A stretch of 64,000 bases of DNA, taken from positions 62,001 through 126,000 of the forward strand of contig NZ_JAMOHV010000002.1 in the NCBI RefSeq assembly GCF_024448505.1, written 5' to 3'. Below the pieces are notes generated by a model that saw only the letters and a program-made list of their open reading frames with translations, ran no database searches and had not been told where the DNA came from. The translations under genes and the position numbers were made by a program. Source of the DNA: Stutzerimonas degradans (GTDB lineage Bacteria > Pseudomonadota > Gammaproteobacteria > Pseudomonadales > Pseudomonadaceae). Shown in pieces: positions 12,663 through 22,183 of this stretch (within the stretch, counting starts at the first letter, position 1; the number at the start of each line of letters is the position of its first letter).

Positions 12663-12668
12663 TATACT
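12663..12668 (+). promoter_or_regulatory. Candidate -10 element upstream of valS
   Basis: TATACT stands 40 bases before the valS ATG. No good -35 box lies at the normal distance, so the promoter is only suggested. Confidence 0.35.
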
Positions 12669-12708
12669 CGCCCGTTTTTCCGATCAGCCGTTCTAAGGGT
12701 CCCGCCGC

Positions 12709-15543
12709 ATGGACAAGACCTACCAGCCGCACGCCATCGAGACTTCCTGGTACCAGACCTGGGAATCGAACAACTATTTCGCGCCGCAGGGTTCCGGCGA
12801 GCCCTACACCATCATGATCCCTCCGCCGAACGTCACCGGCAGCCTGCACATGGGGCATGGTTTCAACAACGCGATCATGGATGCGCTGATCCGCTGGCGC
12901 CGCATGCAGGGCCGCAACACCCTGTGGCAGCCGGGCACCGACCACGCGGGCATCGCCACGCAGATGGTGGTCGAGCGCCAGCTGGGCGCGCAGGGCGTCA
13001 GCCGCCACGATCTGGGCCGCGCGAAATTCCTGGAAAAGGTCTGGCAGTGGAAGGAAGAGTCCGGCGGCAACATTACCCGGCAGATCCGTCGTCTGGGTTC
13101 TTCGGTGGACTGGTCGCGCGAGCGCTTCACCATGGACGAGGGCCTGTCCGAGGCGGTCAAGGAAGCCTTCGTGCGTCTGCACGAAGATGGCCTGATCTAC
13201 CGCGGCAAGCGCCTGGTCAACTGGGACACCAAGTTGCACACCGCCATTTCCGATCTGGAAGTGGAGAACCACGACGAGAAGGGCCACCTCTGGCACCTGC
13301 GCTATCCGCTGGCTGACGGTGCGCGCACCGCCGACGGCAAGGATTACCTGGTAGTCGCCACCACCCGCCCGGAAACCATGCTCGGCGATGCCGCCATCGC
13401 CGTGCACCCCGAGGACGAGCGCTACAAGAGCCTGATCGGCCGTCACGTCATGCTGCCGCTGGTCAACCGGCTGATTCCGATTATCGCCGACGACTACGTC
13501 GACCTCGAATTCGGCACCGGCTGCGTGAAGATCACTCCGGCCCATGACTTCAATGACTACGAGGTCGGCAAGCGCCATCACCTGCCGCTGATCAATATCT
13601 TCGACCAGAACGCCTGCGTACTGGCCCGCGCCCAGGTGTTCGATATCGACGGCACGGTCAACGACAAGGTCGATGGCAGTCTGCCCGACGGCTATGCGCA
13701 CATGGACCGCTTCGATGCGCGCAAGGCGATCGTCGCCGAGTTCGACGCGATGGGCCTGTTGGAGAAGATCGACGACCACGCATTGAAAGTGCCGCGCGGC
13801 GACCGCTCCGGCACCATCATCGAGCCGTGGCTGACCGACCAGTGGTACGTCTCCACCAAGCCGCTGGCCGAAAAGGCCATCGCTGCGGTGGAGAACGGCC
13901 AGATCCAGTTCGTACCCAAGCAGTACGAGAACATGTACTTCAGCTGGATGCGCGATATCCAGGACTGGTGCATCAGCCGCCAGCTGTGGTGGGGCCACCG
14001 CATCCCGGCCTGGTACGACGAGGCGGGCAACGTCTATGTCGGCCGTGACGAAACCGAAGTGCGCAAGCGCTACGAAATCCGCAACGACGAACCGCTGCGC
14101 CAGGACGAAGACGTACTGGACACCTGGTTCAGCTCCGGGCTGTGGACCTTCTCCACGCTCGGCTGGCCGCAGCAGACCGAATTCCTCAAGACCTTCCACC
14201 CCACCGACGTGCTGGTCACCGGCTTCGACATCATCTTCTTCTGGGTTGCCCGGATGATCATGCTCTCGACCCACCTGACCGGACAGATTCCGTTCAAGAC
14301 CGTCTACGTCCACGGTCTGGTGCGCGACGGTCAGGGCCAGAAGATGTCCAAGTCCAAGGGCAACGTGCTCGACCCGCTGGATATCGTTGACGGCATCACC
14401 CTCGACGAACTGCTGCAAAAACGCACCAGCGGCATGATGCAGCCCAAGCTGGCCGAGAAGATCGCCAAGCAGACCCGCGCCGAATTCCCCGAAGGTATCG
14501 CCAGCTACGGCACCGACGCGCTGCGCTTCACCTTCTGCTCGCTGGCCTCCACCGGCCGCGACATCAAGTTCGACATGGGCCGCGTCGAGGGCTACCGCAA
14601 CTTCTGCAACAAGCTGTGGAACGCCGCCAACTTCGTCTTCGAGAACACCGAGGGCAAGGACACCGGCGTAAATGGCGAGCCCGTCGAGCTGTCGGCGGTG
14701 GACCGCTGGATCATCTCCACCCTGCAGCGCACCGAGGCCGAAGTCACCCGCCAGCTGGAAGCGTTCCGCTTCGACCTGGCCGCCCAGGCGCTGTATGAAT
14801 TCATCTGGGACGAGTACTGCGCCTGGTACCTGGAGCTGGTCAAACCGCTGCTGTGGGATGAGACCGCCAGTATCGAACGCCAGCGTGGCACCCGCCGCAC
14901 TCTGGTGCGCGTGCTGGAAACCGCGCTGCGTCTGGCGCATCCGTTCATGCCGTTCATCACCGAGGAAATCTGGCAGCGCGTCGCACCGCTGGCCGGCAAA
15001 TCGGGCCCGACATTGATGCTGCAGCCGTGGCCGGAGTTCGACCCGTCGCGCTTGGACGAAGATGCCGAAGGCGACATCGAGTGGATCAAGGCCTTCATGC
15101 TCGGCATCCGCCAGATTCGCGGCGAAATGAACATCTCAATGGCCAAGCGCATCGACGTGGTGCTGAGCAACGCCTTGCCGCTCGACCTGCGCCGACTGGC
15201 CGACAACGAGCCGCTGCTGAAGAAGCTGGCCAAGCTGGAAACCGTGCGCACCCTTGCAGCGGGCGAAGAAGCGCCACTGTCGGCCATCGCCCTGGTTGGC
15301 GATCTGCAGGTGCTGGTGCCGATGGCCGGGCTGATCGACAAGGACGCCGAACTGGCGCGGCTGGACAAGGAGATCGCGCGGCTGGACGGCGAGGTCAAGC
15401 GCGTCGGCGGCAAGCTGTCCAACGCCGGCTTCGTCGACAAGGCGCCGCCAGAAGTGATCGACAAGGAGCGCGCCAAGCTGGCCGAGGCCGAACAGGCCAA
15501 GGCCCGTCTGGTCGAGCAGCGCGAGCGCATCGCCACGCTGTAA
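12709..15543 (+). CDS. valS: Valyl-tRNA synthetase
   Basis: 944 residues, normal length. The class I HIGH motif appears as [13 protein letters not shown] (about residues 42-54) and the KMSKS loop as [14 protein letters not shown] (about 546-559). The CP1 editing domain between them includes [10 protein letters not shown]. The anticodon-binding part follows, and a C-terminal coiled coil ([20 protein letters not shown]) grips the tRNA. A strong terminator lies just after the stop. Confidence 0.98.
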   Translation: MDKTYQPHAIETSWYQTWESNNYFAPQGSGEPYTIMIPPPNVTGSLHMGHGFNNAIMDALIRWRRMQGRNTLWQPGTDHAGIATQMVVERQLGAQGVSRHDLGRAKFLEKVWQWKEESGGNITRQIRRLGSSVDWSRERFTMDEGLSEAVKEAFVRLHEDGLIYRGKRLVNWDTKLHTAISDLEVENHDEKGHLWHLRYPLADGARTADGKDYLVVATTRPETMLGDAAIAVHPEDERYKSLIGRHVMLPLVNRLIPIIADDYVDLEFGTGCVKITPAHDFNDYEVGKRHHLPLINIFDQNACVLARAQVFDIDGTVNDKVDGSLPDGYAHMDRFDARKAIVAEFDAMGLLEKIDDHALKVPRGDRSGTIIEPWLTDQWYVSTKPLAEKAIAAVENGQIQFVPKQYENMYFSWMRDIQDWCISRQLWWGHRIPAWYDEAGNVYVGRDETEVRKRYEIRNDEPLRQDEDVLDTWFSSGLWTFSTLGWPQQTEFLKTFHPTDVLVTGFDIIFFWVARMIMLSTHLTGQIPFKTVYVHGLVRDGQGQKMSKSKGNVLDPLDIVDGITLDELLQKRTSGMMQPKLAEKIAKQTRAEFPEGIASYGTDALRFTFCSLASTGRDIKFDMGRVEGYRNFCNKLWNAANFVFENTEGKDTGVNGEPVELSAVDRWIISTLQRTEAEVTRQLEAFRFDLAAQALYEFIWDEYCAWYLELVKPLLWDETASIERQRGTRRTLVRVLETALRLAHPFMPFITEEIWQRVAPLAGKSGPTLMLQPWPEFDPSRLDEDAEGDIEWIKAFMLGIRQIRGEMNISMAKRIDVVLSNALPLDLRRLADNEPLLKKLAKLETVRTLAAGEEAPLSAIALVGDLQVLVPMAGLIDKDAELARLDKEIARLDGEVKRVGGKLSNAGFVDKAPPEVIDKERAKLAEAEQAKARLVEQRERIATL

Positions 15544-15548
15544 AACAC

Positions 15549-15575
15549 AAAGGCCGGCATCGATGCCGGCCTTTT
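15549..15575 (+). terminator. Rho-independent terminator of valS
   Basis: AAAGGCCGGCATCGATGCCGGCCTTTT is fully palindromic and ends in a T run, starting six bases after the valS stop. Confidence 0.93.
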
Positions 15576-15837
15576 GTTATCGATCATCTTGATTGATCGC
15601 AACGCATCGCCGGCGGCGAGCAGCCATCATGTCGCCGCCATATTCGAACAAAAACTGACAGAGCGCATAACGCTTCGCGTCAGCGAATCTCGCCTGTAAC
15701 GCCAGCTTCGATTCCGATCGGTACATGTCGTCTGCGTGCGTTGTTCAGCTGTAGAAGCCGCAGCCAAGCGTCTGTCGATGCTGTGCCGGTTTGCTCATTC
15801 GGCAACCGGTACCTTTACCAGAGGGGAGCTTTTTGCG

Positions 15838-17220
15838 ATGTACGCACTCATGGCTGTGGTATTCGTCATTGGTTATCTCTGCATAGCCTTCGAACATCCA
15901 CTGAAGATCGACAAGGCCGCCGCCGCCTTGCTCACCGCGGTGCTGACCTGGACGGTGCTGGTACTGGGGGCCGACGAGATTCTGCCGCTGCTGCAGTCCG
16001 GTACCCATGATCCGGCGGATTCGTCAGCCATCGTGGTCGAAGCCCTGCGCCATCATCTCGGCGAAATCTCGGAGATCCTGTTCTTTCTGCTCGGCGCAAT
16101 GACCATCGTCGAGCTGATCGACTCCCATGAAGGCTTCAAGGTCATCACTGACCGCATCCAGACACGCAAACGCGTGCACCTGCTGTGGATCGTCGGGCTG
16201 ATTACCTTCTTTCTCTCCTCGGTGCTGGACAACCTCACCACCACCATCGTCATGGTCTCGCTGCTGCGCAAATTGATCCGCGGGCGCCCCGAGCGCTGGC
16301 TCTACGTCGGTATCGTGGTGATCGCCGCCAACGCCGGAGGCGCCTGGTCGCCGATCGGCGACGTGACCACCACGATGCTGTGGATCGGCACGCAGATCTC
16401 CGCAGGCGGCATCATCACCGGCCTGTTCGTACCCAGTCTGGTCTGCCTGCTGGTGCCGTTGCTGATTCTCAGCTTCCGCCTGCGCGGCGAAGCTCCACGC
16501 CCTCGGCCCCGGGCACACCTAGCGGAGCATCAGCCTCCGGCCACCACGGTGTTCGAACGCAATCTGGTATTGGGCCTGGGCCTTGGCTCGCTGCTATTCG
16601 TTCCGGTCTTCAAGACCATTACCCATCTGCCGCCGTACATGGGCATTCTCTTCGGCCTCGGCCTGCTGTGGATCACCACCGAGTACATCCATCGCGGCAA
16701 GAACGATGAACACAAACACCCGCTTTCGGTGGTCGGCGTACTGCGCAAGGTCGACACACCCAGCGTGCTGTTCTTCCTCGGCATCCTGCTGGCGGTTTCC
16801 AGCCTCGCCACGGCTGGCCATTTGACCCAGGTGGCCGAAGGACTGCGCCAATCGCTGGGCAACATCTATGCGATCAACTATGCCATCGGCCTGCTGTCGG
16901 CAATCGTCGATAACGTGCCGCTGGTGGCCGGTGCCATGAAAATGTACCCGCTGGTCAGCCCCGAGACGCTTGCCGCAGCCGCGCCGGATGAGTCCGGCTG
17001 GCTGTCGCAGTTCCTCACCGACGGCACCTTCTGGGAGTTGCTCGCCTACTGCGCAGGCACTGGCGGCAGCAGCCTGATCATTGGCTCTGCGGCGGGTGTC
17101 GCGGCGATGGGCATGGAGAAGATCAGCTTTACCTGGTATCTCAAGCGGGTCAGCCTGCTGGCGTTCCTCGGCTACACCGCCGGCGCGGTGACCTACATCG
17201 GCATGCTCGCGCTGACCTGA
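15838..17220 (+). CDS. nhaD: Sodium:proton antiporter NhaD
   Basis: 460 residues from MYALMAVVFVIGYL; GAGGGGAG precedes this ATG by about 11 bases, and an upstream in-frame extension lacks support. It is a multi-pass inner-membrane protein of the ion-transporter superfamily that exchanges Na+ or Li+ for H+. Typical motifs are SSVLDNLTTTIVMVSLLRKL, NAGGAWSPIGDVTTTMLWIG and SAIVDNVPLVAGAMKMY, the paired D-N segments of NhaD. The upstream 262 bases (15,576-15,837) contain no other gene I can support. Confidence 0.93.
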   Translation: MYALMAVVFVIGYLCIAFEHPLKIDKAAAALLTAVLTWTVLVLGADEILPLLQSGTHDPADSSAIVVEALRHHLGEISEILFFLLGAMTIVELIDSHEGFKVITDRIQTRKRVHLLWIVGLITFFLSSVLDNLTTTIVMVSLLRKLIRGRPERWLYVGIVVIAANAGGAWSPIGDVTTTMLWIGTQISAGGIITGLFVPSLVCLLVPLLILSFRLRGEAPRPRPRAHLAEHQPPATTVFERNLVLGLGLGSLLFVPVFKTITHLPPYMGILFGLGLLWITTEYIHRGKNDEHKHPLSVVGVLRKVDTPSVLFFLGILLAVSSLATAGHLTQVAEGLRQSLGNIYAINYAIGLLSAIVDNVPLVAGAMKMYPLVSPETLAAAAPDESGWLSQFLTDGTFWELLAYCAGTGGSSLIIGSAAGVAAMGMEKISFTWYLKRVSLLAFLGYTAGAVTYIGMLALT

Positions 17221-17241
17221 CGATCACTCGCGACCAACTCA

Positions 17242-17272
17242 TCCGGGGCATTGCAACCCGCAATGCCCCGGA
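17242..17272 (+). other. Perfect 13-bp hairpin after nhaD, before the HTH gene
   Basis: TCCGGGGCATTGC and GCAATGCCCCGGA form a perfect stem around the loop AACCC. No T run follows. It ends 12 bases before the next start codon and next to its AGGGG ribosome site, so it could be a nhaD terminator, an mRNA stabiliser or a translation-control element. Confidence 0.6.
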
Positions 17273-17284
17273 CAGGGGTTCTCC

Positions 17285-17581
17285 ATGACCACCAGCAAGA
17301 CCAGAACCAGCTTCTACCGCCGACTCTACGTCGCTTGGCTGATCGACAGTGGCGCCGCCACCAGCGTCCCGGCGCTGATGGCGGTCACCGGCATGCCGCG
17401 ACGCACCGCGCAGGACACCCTCGCCGCGCTTGCCGAGCTGGATATCGACTGCCACTTCGCGCAGGACGACGGCGAACGACACAACGCCGGCCATTACAGC
17501 ATCCGCGACTGGGGAGCCATCGACCAACGCTGGATCGAGCGCAACCTGCCGCGCATCAAATCCGTTCTCGGCTATCCCTGA
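17285..17581 (+). CDS. Small helix-turn-helix protein
   Basis: 98 residues. The central segment SVPALMAVTGMPRRTAQDTLAALAELDIDC (about residues 28-57) reads as a winged helix-turn-helix of the kind that recognises DNA. The N-terminus is basic (KTRTSFYRRLYVAWLID). Its target is unknown. It begins 64 bases after nhaD and ends six bases before the SLC13 permease gene, so it probably shares a transcript with the permease and may regulate one of these transporters. Confidence 0.75.
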   Translation: MTTSKTRTSFYRRLYVAWLIDSGAATSVPALMAVTGMPRRTAQDTLAALAELDIDCHFAQDDGERHNAGHYSIRDWGAIDQRWIERNLPRIKSVLGYP

Positions 17582-17587
17582 CCACCC

Positions 17588-19420
17588 ATGAACGGCGATC
17601 TGCTGCTGGTTCTGGGCCTGCTGGGCATCTGCGTCGGGCTGTTCATCGTCAACCGTCCGCGCATGGACGTGGTCGCGCTGCTGGCGATGGTCGCCCTGCC
17701 GCTGTCCGGCGTGCTGACCATCGACGAGGCGCTGGCCGGCTTCAGCGACCCCAGCGTGCTGCTGATCGCCGCGCTGTTCGTCATCGGCGACGGTCTGGTG
17801 CGTACCGGCATCGCCTATCGCCTGGGCGATTGGCTGATGCGCCGCGCCGGTAGCAGCGAGAGCCGGCTGCTGATCCTGCTGATGCTGGCGGTCGCGGGAC
17901 TCGGCTCGGTGATGAGCTCCACCGGCGTGGTAGCGATCTTCATCCCCGTGACGCTTGGCATCGCCGCGCGCATGCAGCTGTCGCCGCGACGGCTGATGAT
18001 GCCGCTGGCATTCGCCGGCTTGATCAGCGGCATGCTGACGCTGGTCGCCACGCCGCCGAACATGGTGGTGCACAGCGAACTGCGTCGCGCCGGCCTGGAC
18101 GGCTTCGCCTTCTTCGACTTCGCGCCCATCGGCCTCGCCATCCTGCTGCTCGGCATCGGCTACATGCTGGTGGCGCGCCGCTGGCTGGGCGGCAATGACC
18201 GGCATGAACAACCGCGACCGCGCCTGACGCTGGCCGACCTGGCCCAAGCCTACTGCCTCGGCGAGCGCGAGCGGCGGCTACGCGTCAAACCCGGTTCGAT
18301 CCTCGGCGACCGCGTGCTGGACGAGCTGGAACTGCGCAAGCAGTACGGCATCAACGTGATCGCCATCGAACGCCAGCATCGTTTTCGCAAGCTGTTGCTG
18401 GTGGCTACCGGCAATACCGAGCTGCTTGTCGGCGACGTGCTGCTGGTCGATCTGGCCAGCCCGGCGATCGGCCTGCTCGGTGCCTTCGACGAACTCGGCC
18501 TGGAGCCTCTACAGCTGTCGCGTTCCTATTACGCCGATCATTCGCATGAGCTGGGCCTGGCCGAAGTCGCGCTACCGCCCGACTCCAGCCTGCCGGGCAA
18601 GACGATCCAGCAGCTGGGCTTTCGCAGTCATCACAAGCTCAACGTGGTCGGCCTGCGGCGCAATCACGAGGCGCTGCGCGGTCTGCTGGTGGACGAGAAA
18701 CTCAAGCCGGCCGATACCCTGCTGGTCGCCGGCAGCTGGAAGCACATCCACCGTCTGCAGGGGCTGAGTCGCGATTTCCTGGTGCTCAGCCTGCCGGCGG
18801 AAGTGGATGACGTGGCGCCCGCCGCCCGCCGCGCGCCACTCGCCCTGTTAAGCCTGGCGGCGATGGTGGCGCTGATGGTCAGCGGCCTGGTGCCGAACGT
18901 GCTGGCGGCGTTGATCGGCTGCCTCTTGATGGGACTGTTCCGCTGCATCGACATGGACAGCGCCTACAAGGCCATTCACTGGCAGAGCCTGATTCTGATC
19001 GTCGGCATGCTGCCCTTCGCCCAGGCGCTGCAGAAAACCGGTGGCATTGCTCTGGTCACCAGCGGTCTGATCGGCCTGCTGGGCGACGCCGGGCCGTATG
19101 CGCTGCTGGCCTGCCTGTTCGTGCTCACCGCCGTGATCGGGCTGTTCATCTCCAACACCGCGACCGCCGTGCTGATGGCGCCGATCGCGCTGTCGGTGGC
19201 CGAACAGCTGGGGGCGTCGCCCTATCCCTTCGCCATGACCGTCGCGCTGGCCGCCTCGGCCGCCTTCATGACACCCGTCTCTTCACCGGTGAACACCCTG
19301 GTGCTGAATCCCGGGCATTACCGCTTCACCGATTTCGTGCGCATCGGCGTGCCCTTCACGCTGCTGGTGATGCTGGTCTCGCTGCTGCTGGTGCCGTTGC
19401 TGTTCCCATTCCAGGGCTGA
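17588..19420 (+). CDS. SLC13/DASS-type permease with two RCK-C domains
   Basis: 610 residues. Membrane helices at about 1-200 and 400-610 enclose a cytosolic part with two TrkA-C (RCK-C) domains, about residues 215-295 (RVKPGSILGDRVLDEL) and 315-390 (EVALPPDSSLPGKTIQQL). The helices carry FSDPSVLLIAALFVIGDGL, ATPPNMVVHSEL and SNTATAVLMAPIAL, typical of the divalent-anion:Na+ symporter family (dicarboxylate, sulfate and similar). The substrate cannot be told. RCK-C domains suggest gating by a small ligand. Confidence 0.88.
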   Translation: MNGDLLLVLGLLGICVGLFIVNRPRMDVVALLAMVALPLSGVLTIDEALAGFSDPSVLLIAALFVIGDGLVRTGIAYRLGDWLMRRAGSSESRLLILLMLAVAGLGSVMSSTGVVAIFIPVTLGIAARMQLSPRRLMMPLAFAGLISGMLTLVATPPNMVVHSELRRAGLDGFAFFDFAPIGLAILLLGIGYMLVARRWLGGNDRHEQPRPRLTLADLAQAYCLGERERRLRVKPGSILGDRVLDELELRKQYGINVIAIERQHRFRKLLLVATGNTELLVGDVLLVDLASPAIGLLGAFDELGLEPLQLSRSYYADHSHELGLAEVALPPDSSLPGKTIQQLGFRSHHKLNVVGLRRNHEALRGLLVDEKLKPADTLLVAGSWKHIHRLQGLSRDFLVLSLPAEVDDVAPAARRAPLALLSLAAMVALMVSGLVPNVLAALIGCLLMGLFRCIDMDSAYKAIHWQSLILIVGMLPFAQALQKTGGIALVTSGLIGLLGDAGPYALLACLFVLTAVIGLFISNTATAVLMAPIALSVAEQLGASPYPFAMTVALAASAAFMTPVSSPVNTLVLNPGHYRFTDFVRIGVPFTLLVMLVSLLLVPLLFPFQG

Positions 19421-19498
19421 TGGCCGGCAATAAGTGGCATGGTCGCCGGCGCCGTGGGCGGTTACTCTCGGCCTCCCATACCAACAAGAAATCCCCCC

Positions 19499-20668
19499 AT
19501 GTCGCACCGCCCTGCCCTGTTCCCGGTTCTGCTCGCCGGCGCCACGCTGCTGCTGGTCGTCCACGGCCTCGGTCGCTTCGTCTACACCCCCCTGCTGCCC
19601 TGGTTGGTGGAAGATGGCCTGCTCAGCGTGCAGCAGGGCGCCAGCATCGCCAGCTGGAACTACCTTGGTTATCTGATCGGCGCGCTGCTCGCGTTGCGCT
19701 GGCACCGCGTTGCGCAGATTCGCCGCAGCCTGCCCTGGGCACTGGCGCTGCATCTGCTCAGCGCACTGCTGCAAACCCAGGCGCAATCGCCCGATGCGCT
19801 CGCCGCGCTGCGTCTGGCCAACGGCATCGCCAACGGCCTGGTGTTCGTGCAGGCGCCATCGTTGATTCTCGAGTGGCTGGCTCGCCATCAGCGCGCGTCG
19901 TCCAGCGGCCTCGTCTATCTGGGCGTCTGCGTCGGGCTGATCGTCTCCAGTCTGCTGGTCAGCCTGAGCGATGGACTGCTGCAGGGTGCCGAGCGCTGGT
20001 GGCCGGCGGCGCTGCTGTCGCTGCCGCTGGCCTGGTGGGGCTGGCGCCAGCTGGCGAAGCTGGATCTGCCGAACGAAACGCCGGCCGGCGATCCGGCCAC
20101 GGCACCCAGCGGCCGACTGTTCGACCGGGCCAGCACGCCGCTGTTCCTCTCCTATGCCGGCGCCGGCATGGGCTACATCCTGCCGATGACCTTCCTGCCG
20201 ATGATCGCGAGATTGCAGGTCGAGCCCGGCGATTTCCTCATCGATGGCAGCTGGTTGGTGGTCGCCCTGTCGACCCTGCCTTCGCCTTGGCTGTGGAACC
20301 GCCTGGGCGTGCGCCTTGGCGACGATATCGCACTGCGTCTGAGCTACTTGATGCAACTGCTCGGCGTGCTGGCGGTGCTGCTGTTACCCGGCGCGAGCGG
20401 CATCCTGCTCTGCGCGGTGCTGGTCGGTGGCACCTTCCTCGGCACCGTGCTGCTGACCCAGCGCCTGGCGCGTACGCTGCATCCGCATCAGGGGCCGCGC
20501 CTGTCCGCGGCGCTGATTGCCCTGTACGGCCTGACCCAGCTCGCCGCGCCCTGGCTGACCAGCCTCTGGATGGGTGTCGGCGGCAGCCTGCACAGCGCCT
20601 TCTGGCTCGGCGCCGGCGCGCTGCTCTGGGGCTTGCTATGGATGCTGGCGGTGCCGCGCCGGCGGTGA
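19499..20668 (+). CDS. MFS transporter, YbfB/YjiJ family
   Basis: 389 residues from [14 protein letters not shown]. About twelve hydrophobic segments are present. The start [24 protein letters not shown] with [17 protein letters not shown] is typical of the YbfB/YjiJ group of major facilitator carriers, whose substrates are mostly unknown. Two copies of the family are not close to each other here: the carrier at 22,183 is of another group. It is 78 bases after the SLC13 gene and 46 before rlmF. A longer upstream start is possible but weak. Confidence 0.85.
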   Translation: MSHRPALFPVLLAGATLLLVVHGLGRFVYTPLLPWLVEDGLLSVQQGASIASWNYLGYLIGALLALRWHRVAQIRRSLPWALALHLLSALLQTQAQSPDALAALRLANGIANGLVFVQAPSLILEWLARHQRASSSGLVYLGVCVGLIVSSLLVSLSDGLLQGAERWWPAALLSLPLAWWGWRQLAKLDLPNETPAGDPATAPSGRLFDRASTPLFLSYAGAGMGYILPMTFLPMIARLQVEPGDFLIDGSWLVVALSTLPSPWLWNRLGVRLGDDIALRLSYLMQLLGVLAVLLLPGASGILLCAVLVGGTFLGTVLLTQRLARTLHPHQGPRLSAALIALYGLTQLAAPWLTSLWMGVGGSLHSAFWLGAGALLWGLLWMLAVPRRR

Positions 20669-20714
20669 AACCTGTGGGACAATGCGCGCCCCGTTCGCAG
20701 CGATCCGTACGCCC

Positions 20715-21707
20715 ATGTCCGTCCGCAAATCCAAGGCCCCGACCAGCGCCAAGCCCGACCGCCCGCTCCTGCATCCGCGCAACCGCCACAGTGGGCGCTA
20801 CGACTTCCCTGCGCTGATCGCCGGCTGCCCGGCGCTGGCCGACTTCGTCATCGTCAATCCGTACGGCAAGCAGAGCATCGATTTCGCCGACCCGGCGGCG
20901 GTGAAGGTATTCAACCGCGCGCTGCTCAAGCAGTTCTACGGGATCGAGCACTGGGACATCCCAGCCGGCTACCTGTGCCCGCCAGTACCCGGACGCGCCG
21001 ACTACCTACACGGTCTGGCCGACCTGCTGGCCGCCGACAACGCCGGCAGCATTCCGCGCGGCAGGCAGATCCGTGCGCTGGATATCGGCACCGGGGCCAA
21101 CTGCATCTATCCGCTGATCGGCCACTGTGAGTACGGCTGGCGCTTCACCGGCTCGGATATCGACAGCGTCGCGCTGAACTCCGCGCAGGCGATCGTCACG
21201 GCGAACGGGCTGAGCGACGCCATCGAGCTGCGCCAGCAATCCGATCGCCGGCACATCTTCCACGGCCTGCTACAGGCGGACGAGCGCTTCGATCTCAGCC
21301 TGTGCAACCCGCCGTTTCACGCTTCGGCCAGCGAAGCGACGGCCGGCAGCCAGCGCAAATGGCGCAACCTCGGCAAGCTCGACCCCAAGCGCAAGCTGCC
21401 CGTGCTGAACTTCGGCGGACAAGCGGCGGAGCTGTGGTGCGAGGGCGGCGAGGCGGCGTTCATCGCCCGCTTGGCCGAGGAAAGCGTGGCAGTCAGCCAA
21501 CAGATCTGCTGGTTCAGCACGCTGGTCTCCAAAGGCGGCAACGTCGCGCCACTGCAGGCCAGGCTGCGCAGGCTCGGGGCGCGGGAGGTACAGACGCTGG
21601 ACATGGCCCAGGGCCAGAAGCGCAGCCGCTTCGTGGCATGGACCTTTCTCGACGTGGATCAGCGTGCGCAATGGCGCGCACGGCGCGGGTTACAACAACA
21701 GGTCTGA
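20715..21707 (+). CDS. rlmF: 23S rRNA (adenine1618-N6)-methyltransferase RlmF
   Basis: 330 residues from MSVRKSKAP. It methylates N6 of A1618 in 23S rRNA using SAM. The family-specific opening [16 protein letters not shown] is followed by the SAM site [16 protein letters not shown] (about residues 120-135), the acidic loop [12 protein letters not shown] and the catalytic CNPPFHAS motif (N-P-P-F). The stop codon is inside a hairpin shared with the convergent small gene. Confidence 0.95.
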   Translation: MSVRKSKAPTSAKPDRPLLHPRNRHSGRYDFPALIAGCPALADFVIVNPYGKQSIDFADPAAVKVFNRALLKQFYGIEHWDIPAGYLCPPVPGRADYLHGLADLLAADNAGSIPRGRQIRALDIGTGANCIYPLIGHCEYGWRFTGSDIDSVALNSAQAIVTANGLSDAIELRQQSDRRHIFHGLLQADERFDLSLCNPPFHASASEATAGSQRKWRNLGKLDPKRKLPVLNFGGQAAELWCEGGEAAFIARLAEESVAVSQQICWFSTLVSKGGNVAPLQARLRRLGAREVQTLDMAQGQKRSRFVAWTFLDVDQRAQWRARRGLQQQV

Positions 21708-21725
21708 TCGGGCGGCGATCAGACC
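21701..21725. terminator. Hairpin containing both stop codons of rlmF and its convergent neighbour
   Basis: GGTCTGATCG and CGATCAGACC form a perfect ten-base stem with loop GGCGG. The left arm contains the rlmF TGA (21705-21707) and the right arm the minus-strand TGA (21719-21721). It has no T tract. Confidence 0.6.
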
Positions 21726-21910
21726 GCTAGATCCCAAAGCTGCTTGTTCTTCAGCGCCAGGGTCTGGATATAGCGCGGTTCACCGTTGATTTCTTCCAGC
21801 TCGGTCATGCCGGCCAGTTCGCCCACCACGCGATAGCGCTTGCCGGCTCGCTTGTCCTGCAAGGGATAGAGCTTGGCGATGTGCTGGGCGAGTTCGGTGA
21901 GGGTGGTCAT
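21719..21910 (-). CDS. Small conserved hypothetical protein, 63 residues
   Basis: 63 residues: a helix-like N-terminus (LTELAQHIAKLYPLQD), a basic stretch (KRAGKRYRVVGEL) and a C-terminal half with YIQTLALKNKQLWDL. I do not recognise a named family. Size and composition are those of a soluble regulator or adaptor. It stands alone, convergent with rlmF, with 150 bases upstream before the microprotein gene end. A coding call is supported by good codon use and a hairpin at its stop. Confidence 0.6.
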   Translation of the reverse strand: MTTLTELAQHIAKLYPLQDKRAGKRYRVVGELAGMTELEEINGEPRYIQTLALKNKQLWDLAV

Positions 21911-22060
21911 GTGTGGGCTCCATAAAACTGCGTGCAGCAGCTTTTTACAGTGCTTTGATTACGGTTCTGCGACAAAGATTGCCGCCTCGCTCGTTGGAGC
22001 CCAGCAACGGCGATTTGATTCCGTACACGCAGCGATTTTTTCCGAACGGCGGCGAATCGC

Positions 22061-22183
22061 TCAGCAAATCCCCATTCCCAGCTGTAGCAGCGCCAGACCG
22101 CCGCGCTGCCAGCCGAGCCACGCCAGCAGGAGCAGACCGCCGAGCAGCGCGGCCAGCACGACGGCGAACCCCAGCCGACGCAT
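22061..22183 (-). CDS. 40-residue single-helix membrane microprotein coupled to MFS gene
   Basis: The ORF reads MRRLGFAVVLAALLGG and continues hydrophobic to residue 27, then ends GLALLQLGMGIC. It begins inside the TGATG formed with the stop of the upstream MFS gene, so translation re-initiation is likely. One transmembrane helix with a positive N-terminus (RR) is predicted by eye. Its role is unknown; a small subunit or stabiliser of the carrier is a reasonable guess. It is easily missed by gene finders. Confidence 0.5.
   Translation of the reverse strand: MRRLGFAVVLAALLGGLLLLAWLGWQRGGLALLQLGMGIC

Noticed and set aside
12640-14940. Minus-strand 766-codon frame opposite valS
   Set aside because: No recognisable domain; valS on plus has HIGH and KMSKS motifs and full length.
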